In this document: positions 35,936-49,832 of the stretch, in pieces | How positions within the stretch are numbered: the first letter of the stretch is position 1 | How the letters are laid out: every line of letters begins with the position of its first letter | Position numbers and translations under genes: made by a program | Assembly: GCA_013400975.1 (NCBI GenBank) | Contig: WBMZ01010148.1 | Coordinates: 1-64,000 of the forward strand | Length of the DNA stretch: 64,000 bases | Source of the DNA: Atrichornis clamosus | Lineage: Eukaryota; Chordata; Aves; Passeriformes; Menuridae | Reading direction: 5' to 3' | The notes under the pieces: model-generated | Told to the model about the DNA's origin: nothing | Database searches by the model: none | The model's input: only the letters and a program-made list of their open reading frames with translations

Positions 35936-38900
35936 AGCAAACCACATCTCGGTTTCCTTTCATGTGCATGACAGTCTTAACTTGTTTCTTTGAATCCCAT
36001 AAAAGAAGCTAAAGCATGCAACATGCTTCCCGGAGATGAGGCAAACCTGTATTTTACTTCCTGACAGTGATTTAGTTTATAGGGTGGTTGTTTTGGTTTT
36101 TTTTTTTTCAGGGAAGATAATGAGCATTGTCCAAAGGTGGAATTATAAAGGAAATACTACACGCTACATGCTAGACACCTGGCATTTAAAAGAGAATCCC
36201 ATAAATTGACACTGTCTGTAACGGACCAAGCACAGCTGCAACCCCTCGCGCTGCACAGACACCAGCACTGGAGCCTGGAAGATCCCAGCCTCACTTGCCA
36301 AGGTTTTCTTTGGAAATCAGCACCCTTGTGAAAATTCAGAGTGCCTCTCATTCAGTCAGTCACACCCCAAGTAGCACCAGAGAGACGACCGGGGCCCTAG
36401 GACTACACAATAAATCCAGCAAATCCAAAGGGCCGAAGCAGTAATCCATGGAAACGTTCCACGCAAGGCAGGGGTTTAAGTGCCTTTAATTCCCAGCTGC
36501 AAGCCCAACAAGCTGCCAGAAGGCGGAGACCACTGAACACAAGGGGTTAATGGCCTTGCTAAAGAAAATGATACACATAATTTCCTTTTATCATAAAACA
36601 ATACGTTTATTATTTTCTGTGTATCTGTTAAAGGGCATGGCCTTCTGAGTGGAAAACAAAACACAGCTTGGTCACATGTTTATTTGCTTCAGCTACTCCC
36701 TTTCCCTTCTGATAAATAATCAAACATGCCATCCAGAAAAAACAAAACCAGTGAGCTGGGAAATTTGATGGTCATCAAATAGACTAAGATACCAAGAAAA
36801 GCAGCCCACTGTTCCCACAGAGAGTTTTCTGCCCCACACCTACACTAACATCTGAGTAAATAACTTCAGTCACTCTTTCCATTTTCCCCATGCAATTACT
36901 CCTACTGTTAAACAAATTGTCCTTAAGGCAGTTGCAAACACCATTTTTTTTTCCTGCAAAGTAGAACAACTTCTGAACATTAAAAAGCCAGACTAGCAAT
37001 ATATTTTCAAAATATGTTTGTTGTACTTGCGGTTTGGCTGAACACACAGCTTGATTTCTCTCTCTCTCACTCTTTTCTAGGAAGATGGGGGTTTACGGTT
37101 TAAAATTTTAAAGTGTATTTGGATCTTGGAGAGGCAGGAAAAGCCTCAAGGAGGATGGGTTTTCTCCATAGGGCAGGCAGCATATTTTCCATTTTCTCTT
37201 ATGTTTCACACTATATGAGCACCACAAATGCTTGCCAAAAAAAAAGTTACCTGCTATTTCAGTGGACTTCTGAGGGGGGGAGAAACCACCGAGAAATATC
37301 AAGCAGTTTTTTAAGTCACTCGAACAGAGAGGGAAAAATCCAGCATCCGTGTTGTGACACAGATTACCCGGAGGATCTACACTGTCTTCCAACAACCCCT
37401 GAAGACCATTCATACAACAATCATTAATACTGAAAAACTGCAGAGAAAACCCCTCACGTGAGAAGTTAACAACCATTACCCGGCGTGAGCACGCTTTCCC
37501 TTTCCTTTTGTAGTACCACAGGTCTAAACAATAGTCATATGAATGAGATAATAGCCATGCTTGTCTCAGCAGCCTGATTTTTATTAGCATGAAATTGGTA
37601 CAAATATTAGCGAGGCTGGTTCGCATGCGGTGCCAGAGCCACGATACAAACAATTTGTAGAAAACCAAAAAGAGACTCGGTGGGTTTGCGCCACTTTTGC
37701 TGCCTGAACAGCAGACACATATCCCTTTTTTTTTGGAGGGGGGGGTTGTTGTTTAGGCATTTTTGGCACTTGTGCGAGGAGAAGCTGCAGCATCCGGCGA
37801 GCAGCAGGGACGGTGGCACACAGCTGCCCCCGTGCCAGAGGGACATCGCAAGGCGAGGGGCGCCCCGAAAGAGGACTCACTCCTCACCACGGTTCTCCAA
37901 AGCCATGCCAGAACACCCACCCTTCTCAACACAACAGTAAATAACCTGAACTGGCTGCTTTTGCTTCAAACCAAAGCAATTCCCCTCTCCTGTGCTCCAA
38001 GCTGCCTGCGCCAGGCAGCGCATTAAAAGTTCAGCCCTGCCTGCACGCTCCTTTCCTCTGAGCGCTCGCAGAGAAAATGAAGAGTTTAACAGAGTGAGCT
38101 CTTACTGTCTGCCTTTAGATTTCCGTCTTCGCGCTGGAGATGTTTCTGGCTGTTTCTGTGAAGCGGGGGCTGAAGAATGGTAAAAAGATGTTTGAATAAA
38201 CAGGAAGTGCTGTGCAGCCGGAGCACAGGCTGGAGGGAGACACTGGAGCACTGCCCTTCGCGGCAGCCACCGGGCTCTGCCTCCACAGTAGCAACCTCTG
38301 CTCTTACTAAATGACAAAGAAACCACAAAGCATTCCTTCCCTAATTCTTCCCTTGCAAAGTGGTGAGATCAGCTGGAGCTCACAGGTAATCTCAAAGTTG
38401 GGTTTAGCACTACACCAGGCACAAAAATCCAGCGATTCTGCACTATTAAACTCCCCACTCTGTTAGCAGGAACAGGCAGAACTAATTATGTCCCCAACTA
38501 AACCAAACAGTGGCAAGAAGCACACCTCGCTTCTGTATCTAGGCAAATTCGGATTTGCACAGAAGTCCAGCCAAGCTTGACGTTCCTACCCTTGACAGTG
38601 CTGTGACTTGCTCTGGAAAGCGGCTCGGGAGGCTGGCCGGGCTGCAGAGCTGTTTTCTCTAACTGCGTGAACTGAAATATAAACAACCACCCAAAAAATA
38701 CAACTTGTCTCAGGCGCAGGGACTTGCATCCAGCATCTCCCGAAAGCAGAACTTCAGCGTTCCGGCAGATGCCACCCCTCCTTCGTTGTCTCCTTCCCCT
38801 CCCTAAAACAAAGTACCTATTTAACTGGAGATGACTAACTAACCGTCTCCCCACCCAATTATCAAAGCCCTGTCTGCTGTCATATTGGCGACATGACACA

Positions 38901-41900
38901 GATATTGTCAAGAAAAAGTAAACTGGGGCTGGCACTCAAAGGCAGCTCGTGAAGAGATGAGCAGTCGAACAGCCATATTCAATAAAAAAGAGGAACAGGA
39001 TTCCTTTAGAAAATGTATTGCTGTTGTGGCAACGTGCTGCTGCCACTGAAGGGACTGATTTGTTATTTAGCGTGTAGTCTTGGACTGTCTGTCATTCTGG
39101 GTGCTAATGCTCTGCTAAAATAACTCATTGGGAGCTGTCAGTGGGATGTTTACATAGGCCCCCAATCTTTTCTTCATACAAGGAAATTTTTTACTGGAAT
39201 TCATCTTCTTTTGATCTCACATTCAAAGCAACAGCAGCTTGATAGACATGCAAGTCTGAAAGCAAATCCAGACGCTGAAGATAAACCGCCAGAGTATGAC
39301 AGGCAGGAGCATCTAAAGCTTATAAAAATGAAGAGAACAGCATGTCGTCTGAGTATTACAATAGCAGAAATCAAGAGACATATTAGGTGGAACTGATCAG
39401 CCACAAAAACAGTTCAAAAGGCAGATCATAGAAACAGAAGACTAAGCTAGAAAAAAAATAAAATTGGAAAGATCTGCTTTACAGAGGCATCACCTCCTTT
39501 CTGAGTACCGCAGCGTTTCCGCTCCAGCATGTAAACTTAAGGGGAAAAAAAGAACAGGGCTTGTGCCATCTCTACTAACTCAGCAGTTCTTACCTTCAAC
39601 TCACCAATTAATTTGCCGAGTGTACGTTTCAATTACGCGTTATTCAAAGTGAAATAAAAATAGGACACTGTGCCACTCAGGTCTATAGCCCAGCCCTCCC
39701 CAGCACGACAGGGATGGGGAATCGGTGCCCCTTCGTTAGGAAACGGGGGAATCACTTCCCCCCGCAAGGCGCAAAAGGAGCCCTGGCCTCAGCCCCTGCC
39801 ACCATTTTAGCTTGTTCACCTTTTAAAGGGCTGAGTCTTCGGATGCTCCTGAGCTCTGCCTCTGCCACCGGTGCAGAAATATTAGTTCAGAAGGTAATTT
39901 TATTTAAATTGAATTACGTGTGCCACAGAGTCCACAGCTATGTTCCAAAGGCGACACTTGCCGGGAAACAATTGCTGAAACTTTCTCTAGAAACCCATAC
40001 ATTTTTAATTTTTCTTCCCCAAATAAGCTTCTTATTCTAATTGAAGTCAGCAAATATAATGAAAAAGTAATTCTCAAACAATTTTGTACTTAGAGCTGTT
40101 TGTTAACAAACACTGAACGAGCAGCAGTGTTAGGTTAAAGGGCAGCAGGATTCCACATTATAATTTAGCCTGCGGTTATTTCTGATTAAGAACACCCTCC
40201 GGGACGGCAAAGCAAGATCTTCTTTTGCAGCAGGCATAGCTTTTAAAATTAGCCTCTCCTCAATAATAAAACCAACAGGAAAACTGTGGATTTAAAACTG
40301 TATTAACCAATTTGAAGTGGTGCAATCAGTTTATGTGTCACTTTCTGCAAACCACTGTTCCCTGCCGTAGTCAAGTTTCAAATGTAAAAATGCTGCCTGG
40401 ATTCTGAAACTGTTGTAAGAAAGTCACCTTCTGTCATGCTTATGTAGCTATCTAATGTGCTAAAGGCTGATTATTTATCTTTAAACTGTACTAGTTTAAT
40501 CTTTTAAGGTCACCACTAATCTGCTCCAACCTTTTAAAAAATAGCAGCTTTCAAGACTTACTGCTGGAATCACTAAACTCTGAGCTGAATGTCATTGTAA
40601 GGGATACATTAGCCAGACTGAGTGTAGTTTTACAATGTAAACACCAAATATAAATCCCCACCTCAATGAGAAGAAAAATATGATCTCCATGCCAGGAGAA
40701 ATACCAGTAAATAAGACCAACACCGTATTATTTCACACAAATATCGTTCCAAATCATGTTACTATTTCGCTCTCCTCCCCTTCCTTTCCCAGTGCAAAAC
40801 TTGGGTGTAATTTAAAGGATCATTTGGTGTCTTTTCTTTATCTTTCCCCTTTCTCAGCAGCAACTTTGCATGCCTGCTGTGAAGCCTCCTGACTGCATTT
40901 GGAAGTTGTTGCAAAGTCCAAAACCCCCTCACAGGTTATTCGTGTGCATGTGCTGCACAGCGGCCTTTTAAACTCTTCTTTTTCCTTTTCCCCTAGACTT
41001 CTTCTGGACTTGAATGTCACAGTAGACCTTGAATGTGAAATGCCTTCAAGCTAATTGCTTTAATTGCTTGAAGATGTGCAGGCAGGTGAAACCTGATCCC
41101 CCTGGCCATTGTAGAGACCAGGAACAACACAGGAATGTTTACATAGTGGTTTGAGTTTAATAGACAGTAGAGCTGAGTTTCAGACAGCTAGCAAAAACAC
41201 AGCTAATAGGTGACCTCTTAATGTAGTCCTCCTTTTTAAAAACAAAATACAATTTCGTTTTATATAAGGCAATGTCCCTAAATGCCAAGGTTATCTGCTT
41301 GACTTTTTGAGTGAGCATGCACTGCGTTGCACCTGACATTTATACCAGAAACTCTATCCTGAATGCATTTCCCTCTACCTTAAAACAAAAAGCACTTTAT
41401 GTGTCAGTCACCTTACAAACAGATTAGAGCTGGATGGGGTTTCCTCGTAAGTGCAGTCATTTTAATTTAAAATTGAGTGGTTTTCACCACTGTCATACTC
41501 CTTTCCCCTCATCCCCTGGGCACTCCTACCCTCTGGTGGGCACTGGCACAAGCCCTCGGAGGGCTCCTCTGGAAAGGCCAAGTATTTCTACCGCTTTTTC
41601 AGAGCTTCCAGTACATTTGCACCACTGTGAAGACACAAACTGGCTGCGACGCACTTTTTCAAAGGCACAGTTTGGTTTCACACACGGCACAAATTCAGCA
41701 TCTCCTCCTCAGGCAAAACTCCTCCTGACTGAGAATTGCAGCATTCGGGGTCACTGACGATCAGGTTTGCTTTCCAAGAATCGTGAGGTAAGTAAAACAC
41801 ACTTGAAACCAGCCAAAGACTGGGTGAGCGGGTACAGCACAAGTGTAGAAAGCAAAATCTGAATTTGGCAGCAGTGGTAGCATAAAGGTATTTACTGTAG

Positions 41901-42829
41901 GTCTAGTCCAAAAAACAAACACTGCGAACAGGTAATACCTAATAATCACTTTCCTGGCGCAGGCACTTCAAGTTTTGTTGCCAGTCCTAAAAAAATTGTT
42001 AAAATCACTTGTACTGAGTGAGCATCAGCAGAGAAATTACATGTATTGTATCCCACACAAATAGGAATACATAAAATAACATTTATGGAGGAAGAAAAAA
42101 GGGATGGCAATCTGAGACATAAGAGTGCAAAAAGCACAAATACACTGAGGCAGAGGAGATGGGGCCAAACTAATGTGTATTTGGTACACAACAAGAAAGG
42201 AAAACAATTCCCAGCCCCACAGCCCTGCAAATAAAGGGCATTTCCAGTCTGATTCTGGCAATTCCACTCAGAAAGTTCGAAATTCTCTAGCACTTCATGC
42301 TGGAACTACCGACCCCCAGACAGAAGCAAACAGAAGCAGGAGGGAGGCTGTTCCAGCCGCTCTGGATGCAACCGTGGCTCCCAGAAAGACAATGGATGCT
42401 GGCTGCTCTGCTCTACCTTGCCTGTTATTCCCAATCCTCTGAAGCAAATGAGTAACTCATCTTAAATAATACAGAACAAAGGGAACAATAGGAGCTGGAA
42501 AGAAAGCTGGGATACTTGGGAACACGGCTCTTTCTTTTGAGAGAGAATCTCACTGGCATACACATAGACACTGAGTTATAGAATCAAAGAAGTTGCTGTC
42601 CCGTGTCCCCCCCCCATCACCTCTTAAAAAGCTCAAATTCCAGCCACTGTGGGGTTTTAAAAGATTTTTTTCCGTACGGCCTGAAAGATTAAGAAAAAAA
42701 AGAGAAAGTTCAGAATAGGGAGAAAAAAAAAAAAATAAAACAGTGTCAATTTAAAGATTTAGTATAAACTAGTCCAAGCCTGTGGGAGGAACGCTAAGTG
42801 GAAAAAGTAAACACGGTCCCCCCAAGAAG
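35936..42829. other. FOXP1 intron; scattered conserved-looking patches
   Basis: No gene or repeat family is recognised in about 6.9 kb. A CpG cluster of about nine lies at 37775-37880. Positions 39190-39400 and 40020-40680 are AT-rich, repeat-free and may be conserved. The rest shows nothing. Confidence 0.45.
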
Positions 42830-43170
42830 TTCCCCTGGAAGCCGAGCAGGCAGCCAGTGCCTGGTACCCGCTGCCCCGCGCCCGGGGAGGTCAGCCCAGC
42901 TATGCTAAACTGACAGGTTCAGTTTACAGCAGGCCAGCACTTTGTTTGGATATACTGGCCTTGCTCACCGCCAGCTTAACAACAGATGGCTCGAAAACTT
43001 TCATTATGTTGCAGAGGGCTGAACTGCAAACAATCGGGAAAACTGTGAAAAGTTTAACTCCCTGCGAGCCGGGCGGGGAAGCGCTGCCCTCGCCAGCCGG
43101 CGTCTCCTCCCGCCCCGGCCATGGGCGCCTTTAAATTAATTAAAGCGGGCTGGGATGATTAATCATACCT
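42830..43170. promoter_or_regulatory. CpG-rich block with three short dyads, candidate enhancer
   Basis: At least 14 CpGs occur in 340 bp of otherwise AT-rich intron. Three perfect dyads are present: TAAACTGA-CAGGT-TCAGTTTA (42906-42926), CTTTAA-ATTAA-TTAAAG (43129-43145), and the 12-bp palindrome ATGATTAATCAT (43155-43166), a paired homeodomain-type site. This is the strongest enhancer-like block in the window. It is not an exon. Confidence 0.45.
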
Positions 43171-44160
43171 GCACACGGTCCTGGGGATGCCTGGGAAAAA
43201 GAATTTGCGATTTGACAAGGTCATTTCAATAAAAGTAGCATTCCAGGAGAAAATGGACTTTGACGGATTGCAAAGCTGATTTTAAACCTTCCTCAAGCCT
43301 CTGGCTCTAGGAAAGTTATAGAAAGTTTCTGCAATAATCCTCCAATCGGGGTGTATCAGGAGCTTTCTGATGAGTGTTCTTCCATCTCCAGAAACAGAGC
43401 CTTTGTCCCTCAAATTCCCACTTCAAACTTTTGCCCTCGACAGCAAGAGAAGGCCACCATATAATCTAACATGCAGATCTGAATATGATTTATCCAAATC
43501 TGTGTATAATTTAAATATCCATCTAACTGATTTGATTCATATGCACCCTAATATCTTTTAACACTCTCAGGCAGGTTATAAATGCACCTTCCGAGGCTTA
43601 ATTCAATTGACAGTCTTACATACATCTCATCACTGAAAACGCGTTATTTTATATTATTCAAGAAATGAACAAATCTGTTTTCCACAAATGTATTTTAAAA
43701 GCGACTCTTTCCTGTTATTGAAAGAAAATTGTGTTTATTACTCCTTTAGCATAGTGTAAACTCATAAACGTCAACAGAGAGTACAAGGAAAACTGTCAAC
43801 TAAATATTGTTTCCTTCATGAGCTGCTCTTCCAAGTCAATTACGCCTTTCAACTTCTGGGGCATTGTATGATAAACTGGCAGTAAAAATCATTCACATTA
43901 ATATACCATGGTGCCTTGCCTGCAAAAGGTAATTAAAGAAGTAAATGACTCATAAGAATAGACATATTAGCTGCAAAATGAAAGGCAACTGAGCTGCCAC
44001 ATGAAAATATGTACCATTAAGATACTGCATTTTCATATTCCTGTAATCAGCTTCAGTAGACTAATGCTTATTTAATCCAGTTCTCGCCTAAGTCCATCAA
44101 CAACTGTTTTTTGCTGTTTTCTCCTTGACTGAACATTATGTGTGCAGGTTTGGAATAAAT
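43171..44160. promoter_or_regulatory. Candidate conserved non-coding cluster
   Basis: About 1 kb of repeat-free AT-rich sequence with even composition, short homopolymers only and many ATTA/TAAT cores. Isolated CpGs survive in it (ACGCGTTATTTTATAT at about 43639). It looks like deeply conserved developmental DNA, but no alignment was run. Confidence 0.4.
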
Positions 44161-46289
44161 ACTGCAATAAGATTTTTGCATAGTCAATTGAAGAACAGGT
44201 TTTTTATCTTTTAAAAACTATTTTTCTTTCCCACCAACAGGAATACAGCAGAGAAGGATATCAAGAAACCCCCCCGTTTCCTGGGGTTCTTTCAGTGCCG
44301 ATATACTTTGAGTGAAATAAATACCCCAGTCTAGAATTTACTATTTTGGTTTGTCAAATACAGCAGGAAAATAAGCCTCATCTTCCAACTTTACTATTCT
44401 TCACATTGGAAAGGCTTTGCCTTGTTTTGCTAGGGTTAGAAAAATGAGACAGCTTTTCTGTTTCTGAAGTCTTTGAGGAAAGGTGGGGCAAGGAGAGGTT
44501 TCCTGGGGCAACCCAGGAAAATACTGGGTTTGTGGACAAGATGCAGCCACAGGCTGGGGAGCCCCAGGGGCACTGCCCTCGACCGATGCTCGTCCCAATG
44601 ACCTGCTCTCCCCAGTTCAGCCTCAGCTGACAAGATCCAAACTCCAAACCCACAGACACCATCCTGGCATCCCACCTCGGCAGCAGGACCACCAAGCTCA
44701 GCACAACATGCTCCTGATTTTTGGGAAGGGCCTTTGCTGGGAACTCACCCAGCCTTTGGGCGACGTGTGGTGCACATCACAGCTGACTCTGTCTCTGCAG
44801 CCACCACATAAACCAGAGCCTCTGAGTCAAGGGTCTTGGGTTGAACTTCCCAAGTCCATCCTTCTCCTCCCAAGGGGATGGCAGGAGATGGTAAAATTCA
44901 GAGAACAAAATACACTTGTCTCCAAAAGAAAACACCCTGCAAAATACTCAAACATTTATAACTCATCCTGTTTGCGAGCAGTAATTAAAATATTCTTTTC
45001 ATCACAGTAATAGCTCTGTAAGGCCAAGATCCAAACTGCTTTTGACTGCACAGCTCTCACAATTATTTCATTTTCTGAAGCATGGGGTGGAGTGAACTCC
45101 AGTATCTCAGCTATTGCCACGGTGCTGTGTTGACAAATGCTGACTTTCCTAAACGGCAGACGCTGTGTATGTACCATCCATCCTTTATTTATTGTGCCCG
45201 ACACAGGTTTATCCTTGCAAAAAGAGATTTTTCAATAAAAATCTTCACACAATGCTTCACAACCTGCATTATATATTGCTTATTTATCACTATCAGTACG
45301 AAATAGTATAAGACTTAAAATGTAGGATCAATCATTATTTAAACTGTATTATTGCTTCTCCATTTGAGCAGACATCACTTTGTACCCACAATTAATGAGC
45401 TCTAGTCCTTTTTCTAATTAAGGAACAAAGGTTCTTGTGTGCAGAGTATAGAGTGACACTGTCTAGAGAACACACATTTAAATAGAAGAGAATCCTTCTA
45501 ATTACCTTACAATAGGATTTTTCATATCCAGGAACGTAATAGGATCAAGAAATTAGAGTATTTCCAACAGCATTTACAAATAAGTCATTACAAAACAATG
45601 TTAAAAGGTAATAATGCATCCCTAAAAACAAGGGGACCTTATGGACACTGGTGCCTAACACTTCCATATTTATAGAATTAACCTTTGAGCACTGATACAG
45701 GAAAAAGCAACACAGAAATTATTTTATAGGTGTGTATACACAGAGATAAATCCGAAAAAAATAAGGAGTCAGCTATTACAGCCTAAACCACTTTAGGCGG
45801 GTGCAGATTAGGATCCAAACACATAATTAAGAAAGTCAGAAAGGTAACCTGGCTTTATCCAGTAATTAGGGCTGTTAGAAATCGGATACTGTCTCTTAAA
45901 AGTGTTACAAATACAAGGCACTACTAAATAACCTGCAGAGCTGGGAAAGTATACTCGCTATCAAGGGCAAAGCTGCTATACACTGAGGTAACAGTAAATG
46001 ACAGACTGTTGTTCAAGTCCATTAGCTGCTATGTGATAGGAGCACATTCACTAGCACACGACCTGTGAAAAATCTTAGATCTCTTTAAATCTTTGAATTG
46101 GATTGCTGCATTAATTCTTAAGAACTGCAATCCTTCAACCAAGTCAAATTACCCTCATTAACAGGGGAAAAACTGCCTCTGCAATAAGTTAAAAAAAAAG
46201 AGATATTTATTACCTATAATCACTTTCACGTACTTCACCTGGAAGTGTGACAAACTGGGACAACAACTTCGGAGGCTGGCACCAGTTCA
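44161..46289. other. FOXP1 intron; AT-rich from 44960
   Basis: No gene or repeat family is recognised. About 44960-46230 is AT-rich with several TAATTA cores and could contain conserved elements. Confidence 0.4.
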
Positions 46290-46385
46290 GCTGCTGGTGG
46301 GGCAGGGGTGGAGGGGACGTGCCGTGCGCGTGTCACCCTGTGCGCGCTCCTGCGCCGACATTCCGCGTGAATACGTGTGCTTCTT
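46290..46385. promoter_or_regulatory. Short CpG cluster
   Basis: About ten CpGs occur in 75 bp, around GTGCCGTGCGCGTGTCACC and GCGCGCTCCTGCGCCGAC. No promoter element is visible. Confidence 0.25.
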
Positions 46386-49300
46386 GGGGAAAAAACCTCA
46401 ATGAATGTTCTAAGAAAAGAAAAATCACTAAGAATAAGCACAGGCACTGAAGCGATCTGTGTGTGTGCCACTGAAATAACCGCAAAAGAGGAGGGGAAAT
46501 TCTTCAGTTATTCAAGGCTTGATTAGAACACTGCTTCGTAATTAGGCATGTTACAAGTATTGTCATCAACCAGAAAATTCATGTACTAACTCAAAGGTCT
46601 CAGAAGCTGGCTCAAGCTTTCTATTCATTAACAACATCTGCTATTAATGTTTAACCCTCATAAACTTGCACCAAACATTCAGCATTCAACGAAGATTTAA
46701 AAATAAGTATTTTGTTGTGCTGTTTTATCCGTGTGGTGATCTGCTCAGTTCTAAGGATATTAAGAACCACTACAATGGCCAAAGAGATAAGGGACAAATA
46801 TTTGGTCTTTGTTGGAAAGAAGATATTTCCTTCTCCAGTCAGTGCTTCTCTGCACTTCAGACGTTTCAGCTCCCGAGCCAGGCCAGTGCAGCACAATGAA
46901 CAGCAATGCAGACATACAGACACACATATACCTATACGATGGCATGAATCATTTAGTTTAGAGATGAAACTCCCTGGAACAATTTTCAGGTCAAGTGTTC
47001 CAGAGAACCCTCTGTTTAAATTTTTTTCTAATTTAAAAATGAGCATTCCTAAGACGAAAGATGCACTGCAAAAGGGGCAGCTGAGTAAGACCAGGATCCA
47101 GAAATTAGAAACAGAGCGTTTCATCTTCATTTTACTGCTGCGAGTCCAGATGAGAGCCCTGATCTCGCAGTCAGATCCTAATGGGCAGATCTTTGGAAGA
47201 GTCTTTGGAAAGACTCATTTCCACCACTGTGGTTTTAATGTAAGCGTTGCAATCTGCTTGTGCAGGCTCATTTACAGCGTGGAGACAGAGCTAAGTGGTG
47301 AGCTAATGCAACCCTCTGATGACTCCTGGAAGCGCATCCGGACATCCCCCATCCCTGTCCCTCTTCCTGCAGATGGATGTCAGTAGCACAGTCCCTGCTG
47401 GTCCCAATCCTGGCTCACACAGGCAACCCTGGAACACCAGCAGGCAGGACCCACAGCTCCCTGCCTTCCCTGCTCGCTCCTGCCCACACTGACCCAGCTG
47501 CCCTCTGAGCAAGCTGGCCCCCAAGCCTCCACAGAGCCTGGAATTCCAGCATCAGGCGGGCGAAGATCCCCCCTGCACCCATCTCACCATCATTTTCAAA
47601 TCTGCAGCAACGCCAAGATACAAACCAAGCCACAAAAGTAATGAAAAATACAGCTCTTTTTGTCTTCAAACATGACATTCATGGCGGATTCACTGTCTGC
47701 ATGTTGCAGCACGCTCTATTCTTAGCACCGTGCCTTTTAAAGTTAGGCCCATTATTTTCTACGGTGTATCAAGATCAGTATGTATAACATATGCCATATT
47801 GTTGACACTTCCCTGGATGTACTGCACACCATATGCCTAAAGCACTAAAAGGGGTGATGAACAGAGTGGCAATACTGAAAGGAGAACAAGATACACCGAG
47901 CATGTTGAATGAATTCAGTTATATAATTCAGCCAATAAGGGTTTCCATACATTTAACAATCTCCTCTTTTTTTTCCTCCCCTTTCTCTCCCCCCCACCTT
48001 GTATAAAAATGAATTTAACAACTTTCCACTGTAAAAAGTTAACACGCTGGACACGTATTCAAAGCAAACATTTAATCACAGTGGGCCCACCAGGTCTAAA
48101 AAGTATACATGTAAAGATAGATCATATATAATCACACCAATAAAACAAACAAAAAAGGACTATTCATACATTTTAGCAATAAACTAAAAAAATAAAACAT
48201 ACAGTTCTGCTCCTGCTTCTTCTTGTCCTTTATTTTACCTTGCATAAATCTATACCCCAAGTCCAATTCCTAGAACTAGGTAAGATGTCATCTTGCCCAT
48301 CTTTAGAGCTTTATTTACTAGTTTCTGTACTAAGAATTATTATTTGAAGAACCCAGAAACTAATGCTCTCTTACACTACAGTATTTTTGTCCAAATCTTC
48401 TGGAACAGATTATAAAATTGAAATGTAAGAAGGAACACAGCCGAGCTATATTTATAACACGAATGCTGCTCTTCAGCATCTGATACATACACATGTGTAT
48501 CCTCATTTCTATGCCATCCCTCAGCACGCTCTAATGGGTACACTAGCTGCACACTCGTCATTAAAATAAAAAAGAGAAAAAAAAGGAACTGACTCATCAC
48601 TGAGAACAGTTTTGACAGTACTTGCATGCAGAGCCCTGGCAGAGAGGTCCAAGCTATTTGGTTGCGACCGGCTACAAGTGACAAACTTTGGACTGAATTA
48701 ATAATCAGAGGGAAAAAACAAGCATGCAAACTCTCAGCACAGGTACAGGCTGATGCACAGGTGAACCCAGGCCTAACATGCAAGTTTAGTCCTTGGACTT
48801 ATGTGCTGCCTGGAGGAAGGAAAAGGCCTGGAAAGCAGGTATCACTGCAGGGAATTCCCACGGCCGAGACACCGACAGGGTCAGAGGAAAGAAAAGAATG
48901 TTGCAGATACACCGGACAGCAACACACAGGACTCTTCCAGGGGGAGAATCCCACCTGGCATCCAGCGCAGGGGAGGTGTAGGGAAGCAGGCTGCTCTCCT
49001 GGCATACCAGGAGCACAGCCAGCTCCTCACAGGGATGCTGCTAATGCTCTGCAGCTAATGATGCCACGCAAAGCTGAAGCTTCCCCGTCCTCTGTCGTTA
49101 GTGCCACTATGCACCCACAGGCAATGGATCAAAGGGGCTATGAGAAGATAAGGAGAATCCATTTTAATTTCAAAACATGAAAATTCTGGCACAGGAGATC
49201 ACTACAGGAATCAGTTCTGTTATGCATCCGTGGCACGTTGAAGGGGAACGTTGCATTTTAAATGTACACACACATACCTATTTATCTGACCAAGCAACAT

Positions 49301-49797
49301 CATTAGCAGAATAAAACAAGCTAAGAGGAGCATGGGCCTTTTGTTAAAGTGGAAGGCTGAATCCTCTTCGTGAAAAACATCAAAGAAAAGGAACACATGC
49401 TGATGTTTAAAAACAGTCTATGTCTAATACAGGACATCAAGACATTTTCAAAAAACCCAAAACCAACACAAACCAACAAAAAACCCCCCCTTTGCTTCAC
49501 AATATTTTCCTTAGAAATAAACTTAGTACTTACTGCTGACCAGGAATGGGCAGCCAGTGCCCATTTAAAGCACTGGCTGTGAAATCCACTGAGCACTCAG
49601 ACAAAATTTAACACACACAAATTTCACATTGTCAAAATTAGGACAAGTGGAAGTTTTGTGAGTGGAAACACTTGCATTGAATCAGTACTAGGCCAGAAGG
49701 TATAGGCAGGAATGTGTTCCAAAAAATTAGAAAAGGAAAGAGTTCAGACAGGCATGCCAGTGCCTGCTCTGTTTCTGGTCCGAGCTTTCTTTGGAGG
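46386..49797. other. FOXP1 intron, no recognisable element
   Basis: AT-rich intron. Positions 47680-48240 are repeat-free and could be conserved. An open frame of 224 codons (46712-47386) begins with TTG and lacks protein-like features. Confidence 0.45.
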
Positions 49798-49832
49798 AAA
49801 ACAAAACAAAACAAAACAAAGCAAAACAAAAC
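49798..49832 (+). repeat. (AAAAC)n microsatellite
   Basis: Seven units of AAAAC with one G substitution. Confidence 0.93.

Noticed and set aside
37108..37668. 186-codon open frame on the FOXP1 strand
   Set aside because: It begins with TTG, has no family features and lacks exon-like splice context. It overlaps another open frame on the other strand.
46712..47386. 224-codon open frame
   Set aside because: It begins with TTG, and nothing in the translation resembles a known protein.
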